24,566 nt of DNA from JBBRWV01 sp038248985 (GCA_038248985.1 JBBRWV010000047.1:1-24566), one strand, 5' to 3'. Counted from the first letter of the stretch, positions 14,698 through 22,958 are shown. Notes: generated by a model from the sequence alone, not told the origin. Numbers and translations are program-made.

Positions 14698-15266
14698 GCT
14701 GTTTCCCTCTTCGCCCCCCTCTCAATATCGCCTCCCACCTGACGCTTCGATATTGGCTTCGCCGGATTCCCCGCCACCACCGTCCAATCCTCCACATCCT
14801 TTACCACCACCGAGCACGCCGCCGCCACCGCGCCCGGCCCCATCGTCACGCCCGGCCCCACAAACGCCTTCGCGAATACCCAAGAATCATCCCCCATCGC
14901 AATCGGTCCCGTCACCAACGGCGTCTCCGCTGACGTCAAGTCGTGGCTCGCCGTGCACAGCATCGAGTACTGGCTCACCGTTGCCCTCCGCCCCAACTTC
15001 ACCTTATCTATACAGTAGCACTCTACATCAAACGCCAGACATGCGTAATCCGCCATCTCCAAATTCCACGGTGCCCAAATCCGCACGCTCGGATACACGA
15101 TAGTGGCCTTCCCCATCTTCGCACCAAACATCCGCAGCAAAAACCGCCGCCAGCCAAATAACACTCGCGGCGACGGCCGGAATAACAACGCATACACGAT
15201 TCGCCATGCCAGGCGCGCAACGCGGTTCTTCATGGATAACCGATTTACATACGGAACTGTCTTCAT
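14694..15266 (-). CDS. WcaF-like hexapeptide-repeat acetyltransferase
   Basis: A 190-residue left-handed beta-helix acyltransferase, likely acetyl-CoA dependent and acting on a surface polysaccharide or its precursor. After a basic N-terminal helix come repeats such as KMGKATIVYPSVRIWAPWNLEM, then the loop with SQYSMLCTASHD, whose His is the usual catalytic residue, then IAMGDDSWVFAKAFVGPGVTMGPGAVAAACSVVVKDV and the closing AGNPAKPI. This layout is typical of the colanic-acid WcaF branch. It is translationally coupled to the glycosyltransferase downstream. The first ATG is used; an in-frame ATG twelve codons in (MKNRV) is an alternative. Confidence 0.85.
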   Translation of the reverse strand: MKTVPYVNRLSMKNRVARLAWRIVYALLFRPSPRVLFGWRRFLLRMFGAKMGKATIVYPSVRIWAPWNLEMADYACLAFDVECYCIDKVKLGRRATVSQYSMLCTASHDLTSAETPLVTGPIAMGDDSWVFAKAFVGPGVTMGPGAVAAACSVVVKDVEDWTVVAGNPAKPISKRQVGGDIERGAKRETA

Positions 15267-15344
15267 GGCTCACACTCGCACGAACGCGGCAGACCTTGGG
15301 GGTACTTGGCCTTGCCGACCTTTCCCCATCGTCCAGATAATCGG

Positions 15345-15797
15345 CTAACTCGATATCTTCTGGCCAATCAATCCCCGCACCTTCGCCGCATCCGCCGAAA
15401 CCCCCTTCGCCGCCACCGCCTTCATCACCGCCCCTATCGCCTTACCGCTCTCCTTCGCCGTCACCACCCCCATCCCCGCCAACGTCTCCGCCACCAAAGA
15501 TTCCAACTCCCCATCCTCTATCTGCTTCGGCAAAAACTCCTCCACAATCGCCAATTCCGACTTAATCTGCGCCACCCGCTCCGGCTGATTCAACCGTTCC
15601 ATCTCCACCACCGACTTCTGCAACTTCTTCGCATACCCCTGCGCCGCTATCAAGTGATCCGCCTCCGGCTTGTCCGCCTCCTGCGCCTTAATCTCCGACA
15701 AGACCATCCGCAGCACCTGCGTCCGCCCCTTGTCCCCGGCCTTCATGGCCGTCACCATCTGCCCGTGTACCCGATCCTTGAGGGTGGCCTCAGCCAT
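15345..15797 (-). CDS. yqeY: GatB/YqeY domain protein
   Basis: A 150-residue all-helical stand-alone YqeY protein. It shows the family pattern from its start: LKDRVHGQMVTAMKAGDK, LRMVLSEIKAQE, then YAKKLQKSVVEMERLNQPE, EEFLPKQIEDGELESLV, and a C-terminal GKAIGAVMKAVAAKGVSADAAKVRGLI. The domain is shared with the tail of the GatB subunit of the tRNA-dependent amidotransferase, so a tRNA-related role is often assumed but not shown. GGAG five nt before the ATG supports the start. The acetyltransferase gene follows after 78 bp in the same direction. Confidence 0.9.
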   Translation of the reverse strand: MAEATLKDRVHGQMVTAMKAGDKGRTQVLRMVLSEIKAQEADKPEADHLIAAQGYAKKLQKSVVEMERLNQPERVAQIKSELAIVEEFLPKQIEDGELESLVAETLAGMGVVTAKESGKAIGAVMKAVAAKGVSADAAKVRGLIGQKISS

Positions 15798-15982
15798 TGT
15801 GACTCCAATCCAATTCAGAAACTTTCCATCCTAATGATACCTGAAATTGCCTCCCTCTGCTGAACCCCCAAAAGCTGCCAAACGCCCTCTCGCCAGCCAA
15901 CTTCAAGCGATCAACGCGCGCCAACCTCACCATCGGCATTATCGGACTTTCAAAATTCGCGACTTTTTTCACTTCTTGTGTG

Positions 15983-16010
15983 TTGACACCAGCCAAAATT
16001 TATATATTCT
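15983..16010 (+). promoter_or_regulatory. Promoter for the porin transcript
   Basis: A perfect -35 TTGACA (15983-15988) is followed 16 bp later by TATTCT (16005-16010), inside the AT-rich run TTTATATATTCTTAG. An alternative -10 is TATATT at 16003. It lies about 350 bp before the porin start codon, so the mRNA would have a long leader. A second AT-rich candidate, TATATA at 16313-16318, lacks a good -35. Confidence 0.6.
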
Positions 16011-16016
16011 TAGCGC

Positions 16017-16362
16017 CCACTCACCCGATAATGGCTGGGGATGCGTGTAGTTCAACGTGTCACACCCACTGAGGATGAGCCCAGATAAATGCCGCATAAT
16101 TGGCGACGATTATCCGGGATAACTGTTCAGAAGCGAAGTGTGACCAGCTTTCAACTGCCTAAAAATTGAATACTGTTCAGCACATTTTAAGACGTTTGCC
16201 TAAAGTTGCATCGGTATTAAATCCGATTGCTTGGACTTGAAGCACCAAATACCCGCTTCCTGGACCGCCAAACTCTAGTTCCCACAATCACGGTGATCGG
16301 CACAGTGATTGTTATATAAAGTCGAAATAACCTCGTGACCTTTTTTGATCTAAGGAGTGTAT
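16017..16362 (+). promoter_or_regulatory. Long porin leader with repeats and an inverted repeat
   Basis: No protein gene is seen in this non-coding stretch, which is markedly more AT-rich than the coding regions. It has direct repeats ACTGTTCAG at 16122-16130 and 16172-16180, exactly 50 bp apart. It also has an inverted repeat ACAATCAC (16284-16291) / GTGATTGT (16305-16312), with the smaller palindrome TCACGGTGA inside. AAGGAG at 16352-16357 is the porin ribosome-binding site. The leader may be a regulatory RNA element or hold binding sites for a regulator. I recognise no known riboswitch. Confidence 0.5.
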
Positions 16363-17682
16363 ATGTTCTACCGGAAGGACGCAGTTTCCATGGCCGTTCT
16401 CGGCCTGCTCGCCTGTGCGGGTATCGTCAAGGCTGACACGTCGGACGTGAACGCCGCCCCCTTGTCCCTCAGCCCCTCGGTCATCACCGCCGGACCCGTC
16501 GCGGACCGCGCCCCCCTCATGGATGTTCTCGACAAAGCGGGCGTCGCCGGCCAACTCGATGAACTCAAAATCAACGTCCATGGCCACATCCAAGTTGGCT
16601 ACTACGCCAACCTTCGCAACAACCAGGGCAGCAAGAAAAATGTCGTGACGGATGCGCCCAGCATCACCCGTCCCTCCCCCTTCACCGAGCAAGTTGGCCA
16701 CCATGCCGCCTTCAATCAGCTCTCCATCATGATCGACCGTCAGGTCGCTTCTGATAAGTTCGATGTCGGTGGCGCTGTCCAAGCCATCTACGGCACCGAT
16801 GCCAACTACATCAAATCCAGCAACGAAGGCGACGGCGGCCCCCAGATCCTCACCCCGGGCGATAACCCCGGCGAAGTCCCCAATTTTGACATCTTCCAAC
16901 TCTATGTTGATGTGAACATTCCCGTCGGCAATGGCCTCAAGATTCGCGTGGGTAAGTTCGCCACCCTCCTCAGCTACGAATACGTCAACCCCACCCTCAA
17001 TCCGTTCTACAGCCATAGCTACCTCTTCAACAACGTCGCCTTCTCCCAGACTGGCGTTCTCGGCTTCTACACGATCAACGATAAGTGGTCAGTCACTGCC
17101 GGTGCGACCCGCGGTTGGGATGCTTCGACTGAAGACAACAACGGCTCCTCCGTCGATTTCCTCGGCCAAGTCACCTACACCCACAGCGACTCCCTCAGCG
17201 TCTTCTTCACCACCTCGGTTGGCCCCCAAAATAACGACGACAGCAGCCACTACCGCGTGACGCTCAACCCGATCGTCGTCTGGAAGGCCACCAAAGAACT
17301 CACCATTGGTGTCGAAGGCCTCTACAACTACGATGGTGGCAAGAACGGCAACGCTCCCTCCCCCTCCCACGCTTATGGCGATAACTGGGGCGTCGCGGTC
17401 TACGCCTCCTACTTCATCAACGAATACCTTACCCTCAACCTTCGTGGCGAGAAGTTCCACGAATACACCCTTTCCGAAGACACCGGCAAGGCTTCCACCA
17501 ACTACTACGAAGGCACCATCGGCCTGACCATCACCCCGATGCCCAAGGATAACCTCCTCAAGAATCTCATCATCCGTCCGGAATTCCGCTACGACTGGTC
17601 CGAAGACTCTGTGTTCGCCACGGGCAACAAGACCTACCAGGATCGCTTCAGCGCCGGCCTCGATGTCATCTTCAAGTTCTAA
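16363..17682 (+). CDS. Outer-membrane beta-barrel porin (BBP2/OmpL-like)
   Basis: A 439-residue protein with a signal peptide (about 1-24, MAVLGLLACAGIVKA), a short linker with a predicted helix, then a barrel. Amphipathic strands alternate throughout, for example HGHIQVGYYANL, FDIFQLYVDVNIPVG, LKIRVGKFATLLSYEYVNP, HSYLFNNVAFSQTGVLGFY, WSVTAGATRGWD, and LIIRPEFRYDWS near the end. The last residue is phenylalanine, the barrel-assembly signature. These match the putative beta-barrel porin-2 family common in planctomycetes. ATG 16363 is chosen because AAGGAG lies 5 nt upstream; a GTG at 16357 is less likely. Lys codons are mostly AAG, whereas neighbours use AAA, which suggests high expression. 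Confidence 0.9.
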   Translation: MFYRKDAVSMAVLGLLACAGIVKADTSDVNAAPLSLSPSVITAGPVADRAPLMDVLDKAGVAGQLDELKINVHGHIQVGYYANLRNNQGSKKNVVTDAPSITRPSPFTEQVGHHAAFNQLSIMIDRQVASDKFDVGGAVQAIYGTDANYIKSSNEGDGGPQILTPGDNPGEVPNFDIFQLYVDVNIPVGNGLKIRVGKFATLLSYEYVNPTLNPFYSHSYLFNNVAFSQTGVLGFYTINDKWSVTAGATRGWDASTEDNNGSSVDFLGQVTYTHSDSLSVFFTTSVGPQNNDDSSHYRVTLNPIVVWKATKELTIGVEGLYNYDGGKNGNAPSPSHAYGDNWGVAVYASYFINEYLTLNLRGEKFHEYTLSEDTGKASTNYYEGTIGLTITPMPKDNLLKNLIIRPEFRYDWSEDSVFATGNKTYQDRFSAGLDVIFKF

Positions 17683-17720
17683 AACTTGCTGATCCATCGA
17701 ATCCCCCACGAGGAAATCCT

Positions 17721-17755
17721 GAGCGGCGTGACGAAAGTCACGCCGCTCTGCTTTT
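17721..17755 (+). terminator. Intrinsic terminator after the porin gene
   Basis: A perfect 12-bp stem (GAGCGGCGTGAC / GTCACGCCGCTC) with a GAAA loop is followed by TGCTTTTTG. It lies 38 bp after the porin stop. Its tip, GACGAAAGTC, is identical to the tip of the 16S terminator. Confidence 0.93.
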
Positions 17756-17994
17756 TGCCCGGCCAATTCCAGAAAAAAAGAGTCACTTCCCCACCCAAGC
17801 GTGTATCCATCCCGCGCCCCCGCCACATACGCCCCATCAACCCCACATCAACGCCCTCATTGAAGCGCATGAAACCAGTGCAAGATCGAATCAAGGACGA
17901 GAATGAAACCAGGGCCCAAACATGGTATGGATTTGCACCCCAGCTCAACGCATCACTTCCCCCCAGTGCGCCAACCCCTTCCCTTCATCGCTGA
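17756..17994. other. Intergenic region, nothing recognised
   Basis: This C-rich stretch lies between the porin terminator and the 3' end of the convergent membrane-protein gene. I see no protein gene, RNA gene, repeat or second hairpin that I can support. Confidence 0.6.
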
Positions 17995-18825
17995 TTACGA
18001 GTGTTTGTCCCCGGCTGGGGCACCTTCCCGCACGCCGCCGAACCACCTGCGAATCCTGCGGCCCCACCGCACATCCACCGCTACCAACACCCCCGTCAAC
18101 CCGCCATAGATCAATGTCGACACCCACCACGCCGATGTCGCCATCGGTATATCCTGCCCCAGCGGCGATAGCTGATACATCGTGGGCATCCGCGCCAAAT
18201 CCACCCGCAAAGACCATTGCACGGCCGACAGCATCGCCAGCCCCGGGCTCCCATACGCTATGCCCGTCGTCAGCGCCACCCGAATCCCGCCCCCACTCGC
18301 CCGCACCAGCGGTACCGCCAGCACCGGCAACGCAATCAGCACCATCCCCAGCACCATGGGCAATATAACTCCCGCTCCCTGTGAAAAGAGTTGCCGCGTC
18401 AGCCGCGTCATCGCCCCCAAAAATAGCAGCCACGTCAAAAAAAAACCGTACAGTTTTAACGCATCGGCCATCGTCAGCGTGCCCGCGTTATACACCACCA
18501 ACATCAACAACATCCCGCACCCCGCCGCCACCGACGACGCCGCAATCAGCGCCTGCCTACGCGTCCCCACGCCCTCCAGCGCCGCCACCCCCCCGATCGT
18601 CCCCAGCGACGCAATCACCAGCATCGACAGCAACCATCCCGCCGTAATCGTCGGCAACATCGCCGACCGCTCGTCCCCATTCAAGTAGCCCCACCGGCTC
18701 CAGGCCCACAGCCCCGTCAGCACCACCGTCACAATCACGGTCGGCGCAATCGTCGAATATCCCAAAAGTTGGCCCGGACGCGATCTCACCGCAATTCCAT
18801 CTCCATGTGTTGGGTGCCCCATCAT
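17995..18825 (-). CDS. Multi-pass membrane protein of unknown function
   Basis: A 276-residue integral membrane protein with about six hydrophobic segments: TIAPTVIVTVVLTGLWAW, GWLLSMLVIASLGTIGGV, LIAASSVAAGCGMLLMLVVY, YGFFLTWLLFLGAMT, GVILPMVLGMVLIALPVLAV, and WWVSTLIYGGLTGVLVAV, with a basic C-terminus (RWGRRIRRWF). The layout resembles ABC-2-type permease subunits, but no ATPase gene is adjacent, so I do not name it. It follows the CHAD gene by 42 bp in the same direction and may share its transcript. Its own -10 candidate (TATACT on the minus strand) lies at 18856-18861. No clear ribosome-binding site is seen. Confidence 0.75.
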   Translation of the reverse strand: MMGHPTHGDGIAVRSRPGQLLGYSTIAPTVIVTVVLTGLWAWSRWGYLNGDERSAMLPTITAGWLLSMLVIASLGTIGGVAALEGVGTRRQALIAASSVAAGCGMLLMLVVYNAGTLTMADALKLYGFFLTWLLFLGAMTRLTRQLFSQGAGVILPMVLGMVLIALPVLAVPLVRASGGGIRVALTTGIAYGSPGLAMLSAVQWSLRVDLARMPTMYQLSPLGQDIPMATSAWWVSTLIYGGLTGVLVAVDVRWGRRIRRWFGGVREGAPAGDKHS

Positions 18826-18855
18826 TTTGTGTGCCCGCCAAGTAGTTCACGCTGC

Positions 18856-18861
18856 AGTATA
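18856..18861 (-). promoter_or_regulatory. Possible -10 box for the membrane-protein gene
   Basis: TATACT on the minus strand, within ATTGTTATACTGC, sits between the CHAD stop and the start of the membrane-protein gene. It would give a leader of about 24 nt. No good -35 is visible. Confidence 0.3.
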
Positions 18862-18867
18862 ACAATT

Positions 18868-19914
18868 TTACATCTGTGGTGTTTTTCGAATCAATCGTGT
18901 TTCGACTTTCGCTTTTCTTGCCCCTCCACCCACCTCCTTTAACCCACTGTTTTTCCACAAATATGTCTCCACGAAAAAATCCGCCGCCCGCCGCGCCTGC
19001 TGTCGCTGCGCTTGACCCTTCCACTTGCGCCATGCCGTCGCCCGGCGCCGTCGCTCCGTCGGCTTCCGCGACATATCCTCCCCATGCCCCTGCACTTCCG
19101 CTTCCAGCATCGCATTGATCACCGCCACATCATGATGGGCCCCCAGCAGCTCTTGCATCCCTTTCAGCACGCGCACCGCCCGCTTCGCCCCCGCCATTCC
19201 CGTTGTCGCCCCAATCTCTAGCATATAGCGCAGCTTCTTGATCGTAATGCGTGCCTCGTGCAATGCCGTGTCCGTCTGTTTCTTCGCGGCCCTTCCGCAC
19301 TTCTTTTCCATGGCCCGTCGTCGTTTGCGCAGCAGCTTGACCAACTCCCCCTGCAAAGCTTTTTCCGCCAACCAAATCCGCTCGGACCTCTGCGCCTCCG
19401 CCACCGCCCGCGTCAGCAAAAACAGCATCCCCTGAACGCCCCCGCCCTTCACCACGAATCTCAGTTGTTCCTCCAGTTGCACCCGCCGCGCCGGAATCCT
19501 CCCCAAAATCTCCAGCACAATTTTCCTCAATTCCGCCGGCCAGCGCCATCGCTCCAGATGCTCCCCCATGACATCCAGATCCCGCAATTCCCCCGCCGCC
19601 TTGCGCAATTTCCCCAACGACTCCGCCACCCCCACGCTCACCGGCTTTTCCACCAGCTTCGCAAACAACCGCCATATCTCCGTCACCCGCCGCGTCAACA
19701 CCCGCAAATCATGCACGTACTCCACCCCCATCGGCGCATCGGCGTCCAGTCCCGTCACCATCCTCCCCAACTCCTCCATCCGCTCCGCCGCCAACTTCAC
19801 GACCCCCTCCGGCGATGCCGATCCCGCTTCCACCGGCAACGCTTCGGCCAAACGCCCATTGGCATCATCCGCCGCGCCGATCTCTGTAATCACCTTCGCC
19901 GGTTCATTCACCAC
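18868..19914 (-). CDS. CHAD-domain protein (polyphosphate-binding type)
   Basis: A 348-residue helical protein with the CHAD signature: conserved histidines in two halves, VHDLRVLTRR (67-76) and LHEARITIKKLRY (218-230), each followed by Arg/Lys-rich helices. CHAD domains bind inorganic polyphosphate through this basic surface and often occur next to polyphosphate enzymes, as here, where a Ppx/GppA gene lies divergently 67 bp away. The last 60 residues are very basic. The start is GTG 19914; a second GTG at 19911 has AAGG 7 nt upstream and fits equally well. No ATG is in frame nearby. Confidence 0.88.
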   Translation of the reverse strand: MVNEPAKVITEIGAADDANGRLAEALPVEAGSASPEGVVKLAAERMEELGRMVTGLDADAPMGVEYVHDLRVLTRRVTEIWRLFAKLVEKPVSVGVAESLGKLRKAAGELRDLDVMGEHLERWRWPAELRKIVLEILGRIPARRVQLEEQLRFVVKGGGVQGMLFLLTRAVAEAQRSERIWLAEKALQGELVKLLRKRRRAMEKKCGRAAKKQTDTALHEARITIKKLRYMLEIGATTGMAGAKRAVRVLKGMQELLGAHHDVAVINAMLEAEVQGHGEDMSRKPTERRRRATAWRKWKGQAQRQQARRAADFFVETYLWKNSGLKEVGGGARKAKVETRLIRKTPQM

Positions 19915-19946
19915 AACACCTTGCCCATGCGTTCACACTTTAATCA

Positions 19947-19975
19947 TAGACATTCTACTTCACTGCAACCATAAT
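19947..19975 (+). promoter_or_regulatory. Promoter giving a leaderless ppx mRNA
   Basis: TAGACA (19947-19952) and CATAAT (19970-19975) are spaced by 17 bp; each matches five of six consensus bases. The start codon ATG at 19982 is exactly 7 nt after the -10 box, where transcription would begin. No Shine-Dalgarno is present, so the transcript is predicted to be leaderless. Confidence 0.6.
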
Positions 19976-19981
19976 CGTCGC

Positions 19982-21703
19982 ATGGTGCCACACTCCGCAA
20001 CAAAAAAGCCCGTCAAAAAACCCGCAATCGCGCGCTCCAAAACCGCCCGCGCCCGTTCCTCTCGCTCCTCCCCGCCCGCCCCGCCGTCCATCGCCCGACA
20101 AACCAACATTGCCTCCCGCATGGTCACCCCTCACGGCCTGCGCCTCGCCGCCATTGATATCGGCACCAACAGCCTCCACATGGTCATCGTCGAAGTCACC
20201 GACTCCCTCTCCTTCCGCATCCTCTCTTCCGAAAAAGATCTCACCCAACTCGGATCCTCCGCCCTCGTCCATCACCGCCTCACCAAAACCGCCGTCGCCC
20301 ACACCCTCGAGGTTCTCGCCCGCTATCAACGCATCGCCCGCGGCCTCGATTGCGACGTCACCCTCGCCTACGCCACCTCCGCCGTCCGCGAATCCACCAA
20401 CGGCGGCGATTTCGTCTACGCGGTCAAACGCCAACTCGGCATGGCTGTCCAGGTCATCTCCGCCCAGGAAGAAGCCCACCTCATCTACCTCGCCGTACGC
20501 CAGGCCATTGACCTTGCCGAAGGCGGCGGTCCCTCCCTCATCGTCGATATCGGCGGCGGCAGCGCCGAATTCATCGTCGGTGACAACGAACGCTCCCTCA
20601 TGCTCGAAAGCCAGAAACTCGGTGCCTCACGCCTCACCCAGCAGTTCATCACTTCCGACCCCATCAATAAAAAAAACCGCGACGCCCTCCAAAAACACAT
20701 CCGCAAAACCTGCAAGCCCATCTTCGATCGCATCAAATCCCACAATGTACGCCGCGTCATCGGCACCTCCGGCACCATGCAAAATCTCGTCTCCATGTGC
20801 CTCCTCCAACACGGCGCCGAAAACACCCGCCACCGCCTCCTCACTGAAATGACCCATCCAGATTTCCAAAACGTCCTTTCCCAGTTGCTCCACCATACCG
20901 TGCAGGAACGCCGTAAACTCCCCGGCCTCGATCCCGGCCGCGCTGATCAAATCCTCGCCGGCGCACTCCTCGTCGATTACGTCTTCGACCGTATGAAGTT
21001 CGACAAAATCGAAGTCTGCGATCGCGCCCTCCGCGAAGGCATGATCATCGAATACATGCAAACCCACTGGCCCAAAGTTCGCCTCAGCGTCCAGATACGA
21101 GACCCCCGCCGCCGCAGCGTCGTTGAACTCGGCCGCCGCTGCAACTACGACGAAAAGCATGCCCTTAAAGTTACCCAGCTCGCCCTCGCTATCTTCGATA
21201 ATTTCGCCTCCCACACCGACCTCGGCCCCCCCCAACGCGAACTCCTCGAACATGCCGCCATGCTCCACGATATCGGTTGGCACATCGGCCACAGCGGCCA
21301 TCACAAGCATTCTTGCTACCTCATCAAGAACGGCGATCTCGAAGGCTTCTCCCCCAACGAACTCGACATCATCGCCAACGTCGCCCGCTACCATCGCAAA
21401 AGCCTCCCCAAGAAAAACCACGCCGACTTCGTCGCCCTCGAACCCGCCGGCCGCACCCTCGTCTGGCAACTCGCCGGCATCCTCCGCATCGCCGACGGCC
21501 TCGACCGTGGTCACTTCGGCAACGTCGCCCAGCTCAAAGCCACCGTCCGCGATGACACCATCAGCTTCCGTGTCTGGACCCAGACTGACCCCCAACTCGA
21601 TCTCTGGGGCGCCATGCATAAAATCGACATGTTCGAACACTGCTTCAAACGGCGTGTCAAATTCACCGCACGCAGCGCCAAAGAGTTGCAGAAAAAACCG
21701 TAG
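19982..21703 (+). CDS. ppx: Ppx/GppA phosphatase with C-terminal HD domain
   Basis: A 573-residue protein of the exopolyphosphatase/pppGpp-phosphatase family. The ASKHA core shows AAIDIGTNSLHM (56-67), SAVRES with the likely catalytic E137, QEEAHLIY (162-169), DIGGGSAEF (189-197) and GTSGT (261-265). A C-terminal HD-type helical domain has LEHAAMLHDIGWHIGHSGHHKHS (422-444). This two-part layout is that of full-length Ppx. Whether polyphosphate or pppGpp is preferred cannot be read from sequence; the CHAD neighbour favours polyphosphate. The first 46 residues form a Lys/Arg/Ser/Pro-rich tail, so ATG 20120 is an alternative start. ATG 19982 is chosen because the promoter lines up with it. Confidence 0.9.
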   Translation: MVPHSATKKPVKKPAIARSKTARARSSRSSPPAPPSIARQTNIASRMVTPHGLRLAAIDIGTNSLHMVIVEVTDSLSFRILSSEKDLTQLGSSALVHHRLTKTAVAHTLEVLARYQRIARGLDCDVTLAYATSAVRESTNGGDFVYAVKRQLGMAVQVISAQEEAHLIYLAVRQAIDLAEGGGPSLIVDIGGGSAEFIVGDNERSLMLESQKLGASRLTQQFITSDPINKKNRDALQKHIRKTCKPIFDRIKSHNVRRVIGTSGTMQNLVSMCLLQHGAENTRHRLLTEMTHPDFQNVLSQLLHHTVQERRKLPGLDPGRADQILAGALLVDYVFDRMKFDKIEVCDRALREGMIIEYMQTHWPKVRLSVQIRDPRRRSVVELGRRCNYDEKHALKVTQLALAIFDNFASHTDLGPPQRELLEHAAMLHDIGWHIGHSGHHKHSCYLIKNGDLEGFSPNELDIIANVARYHRKSLPKKNHADFVALEPAGRTLVWQLAGILRIADGLDRGHFGNVAQLKATVRDDTISFRVWTQTDPQLDLWGAMHKIDMFEHCFKRRVKFTARSAKELQKKP

Positions 21704-21823
21704 CTCCCGCTCTCTCCTCAACGCTCCCCACTCGCCCCCTCTCCGATCAAAATCCATCCCCCACCTCGGCAGCTCCGCCCCTGCTGTCCCACGCTCCATC
21801 CATCCCTCCGACGCCCCCCTCCC

Positions 21824-22882
21824 TCACTTCTCCGCCGGTTTCGTGGCGGGCTCCGCCTTTACCGCACCCTTGGGCATCTCATAAACAATGTTGTAATTCG
21901 GCCGCGGAAACGCCAGCGTCTTCACCCACGCCGCCATCGACGTAACTTCCTTCGCGTTCGCATCTGCAATCCGCCGCACTTCCACCTTCCCGGGATGCGG
22001 CAGCTTCGCAACATTCTTCGGCATCCCATACTGCAGGAACAAAGAATTTGTCGGGTCATCCCGATTGATCATTTGCACCCCATTCTTCGTGGTATACGTT
22101 GCCATAATATAAAAGTTCGTGTACGTCTGCTGCGGCGACAACGTCCCCTTCCCCGTCAATATAAAATCCCCCGCGTTGCCGCCCCCATGACACGCCGCGG
22201 TCGCACAATTTGCCAGCACATACGGCTGAATCTCCCGGATAAACGTCACCATCGCCGCCGGATCACTGGATATCGACACCTTCTCCATGAACTTAACCGT
22301 CTTCGATTGCTTGATCTTCGCTACCTGGTTCGCAAAATTGTTGGGACTCACAAATTTCTCATAGTCCTGACGCGTGAGATTCCCCTGACGCTCGTTCTTC
22401 TCGTATTCGTTCCAAAACTCCTCCAGCGTCTTGGGCGGCACGTTCCCCCGTATCTCCTTCTCCCCATCCGCCAACTCCAGCAGCCGAATCAGCGACATCT
22501 GCTCCTTCGTCAGCAACTTCAATTTCCCCGTCGCCGGCGCGTCCCCCGTCGTTGGCGTCGTGTCCACTTCCGCCTCCCCCAGCTTGTCCGCCAAAACCTT
22601 CCGCAGAACTTTGGCTTCCACAAAACTCGGATCCAGCGTCAGCGCCGCGGTGTTCTCCACCATCGCTTCCTTCAGCTTGCCTTCTTCATAGAAAGCCTTC
22701 GCCGCCTTGAACCGCGCTACCGCCGTCGCTTTGGCATCCAGCACCGGCGCGGTCTCCGCCGGCTTGCTCGTCGTGGTCGTCGTCTGCCCAAACCCCACCA
22801 GCTCACCCGCTATCCCCACGCCCAACCCCATGCTCAATACCGCCATCGCTAGAAACCATTTTCCGCTTGTCGTACGATTCAT
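21824..22882 (-). CDS. Secreted cytochrome-c-like protein with CX4CH site
   Basis: A 352-residue exported protein. An N-terminal signal peptide (about 1-26) is followed by a Thr-rich linker and a TPR-like helix pair (about 53-95, FKAAKAFYEEGKLKEAMVEN). The C-terminal part has NCATAACHGGGNAGDF with C226, C231 and H232: a heme-c-type site with four rather than two residues between the cysteines. Downstream, DPTNSLFLQYGMP and HPGKVEVRRIAD resemble planctomycete periplasmic cytochrome domains, in which DPxxSxL and HPGG-like segments supply the distal side. Heme binding is probable but unproven. TGAGG seven nt before the ATG supports the start. Encoded alone, divergent from the 23015 gene. Confidence 0.78.
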   Translation of the reverse strand: MNRTTSGKWFLAMAVLSMGLGVGIAGELVGFGQTTTTTSKPAETAPVLDAKATAVARFKAAKAFYEEGKLKEAMVENTAALTLDPSFVEAKVLRKVLADKLGEAEVDTTPTTGDAPATGKLKLLTKEQMSLIRLLELADGEKEIRGNVPPKTLEEFWNEYEKNERQGNLTRQDYEKFVSPNNFANQVAKIKQSKTVKFMEKVSISSDPAAMVTFIREIQPYVLANCATAACHGGGNAGDFILTGKGTLSPQQTYTNFYIMATYTTKNGVQMINRDDPTNSLFLQYGMPKNVAKLPHPGKVEVRRIADANAKEVTSMAAWVKTLAFPRPNYNIVYEMPKGAVKAEPATKPAEK

Positions 22883-22958
22883 ATTCTTACCTCATTCGGA
22901 ATTCGTGGAATTGTCTTGTCCAACGCCGCTGCGACGTTCCTGAATCCGCTGCGCGCAC

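Noticed and set aside
15306..15863. Plus-strand 185-aa Arg/His/Leu-rich frame opposite yqeY
   Set aside because: Its low-complexity basic composition is typical of an antisense shadow; YqeY on the minus strand is clear.
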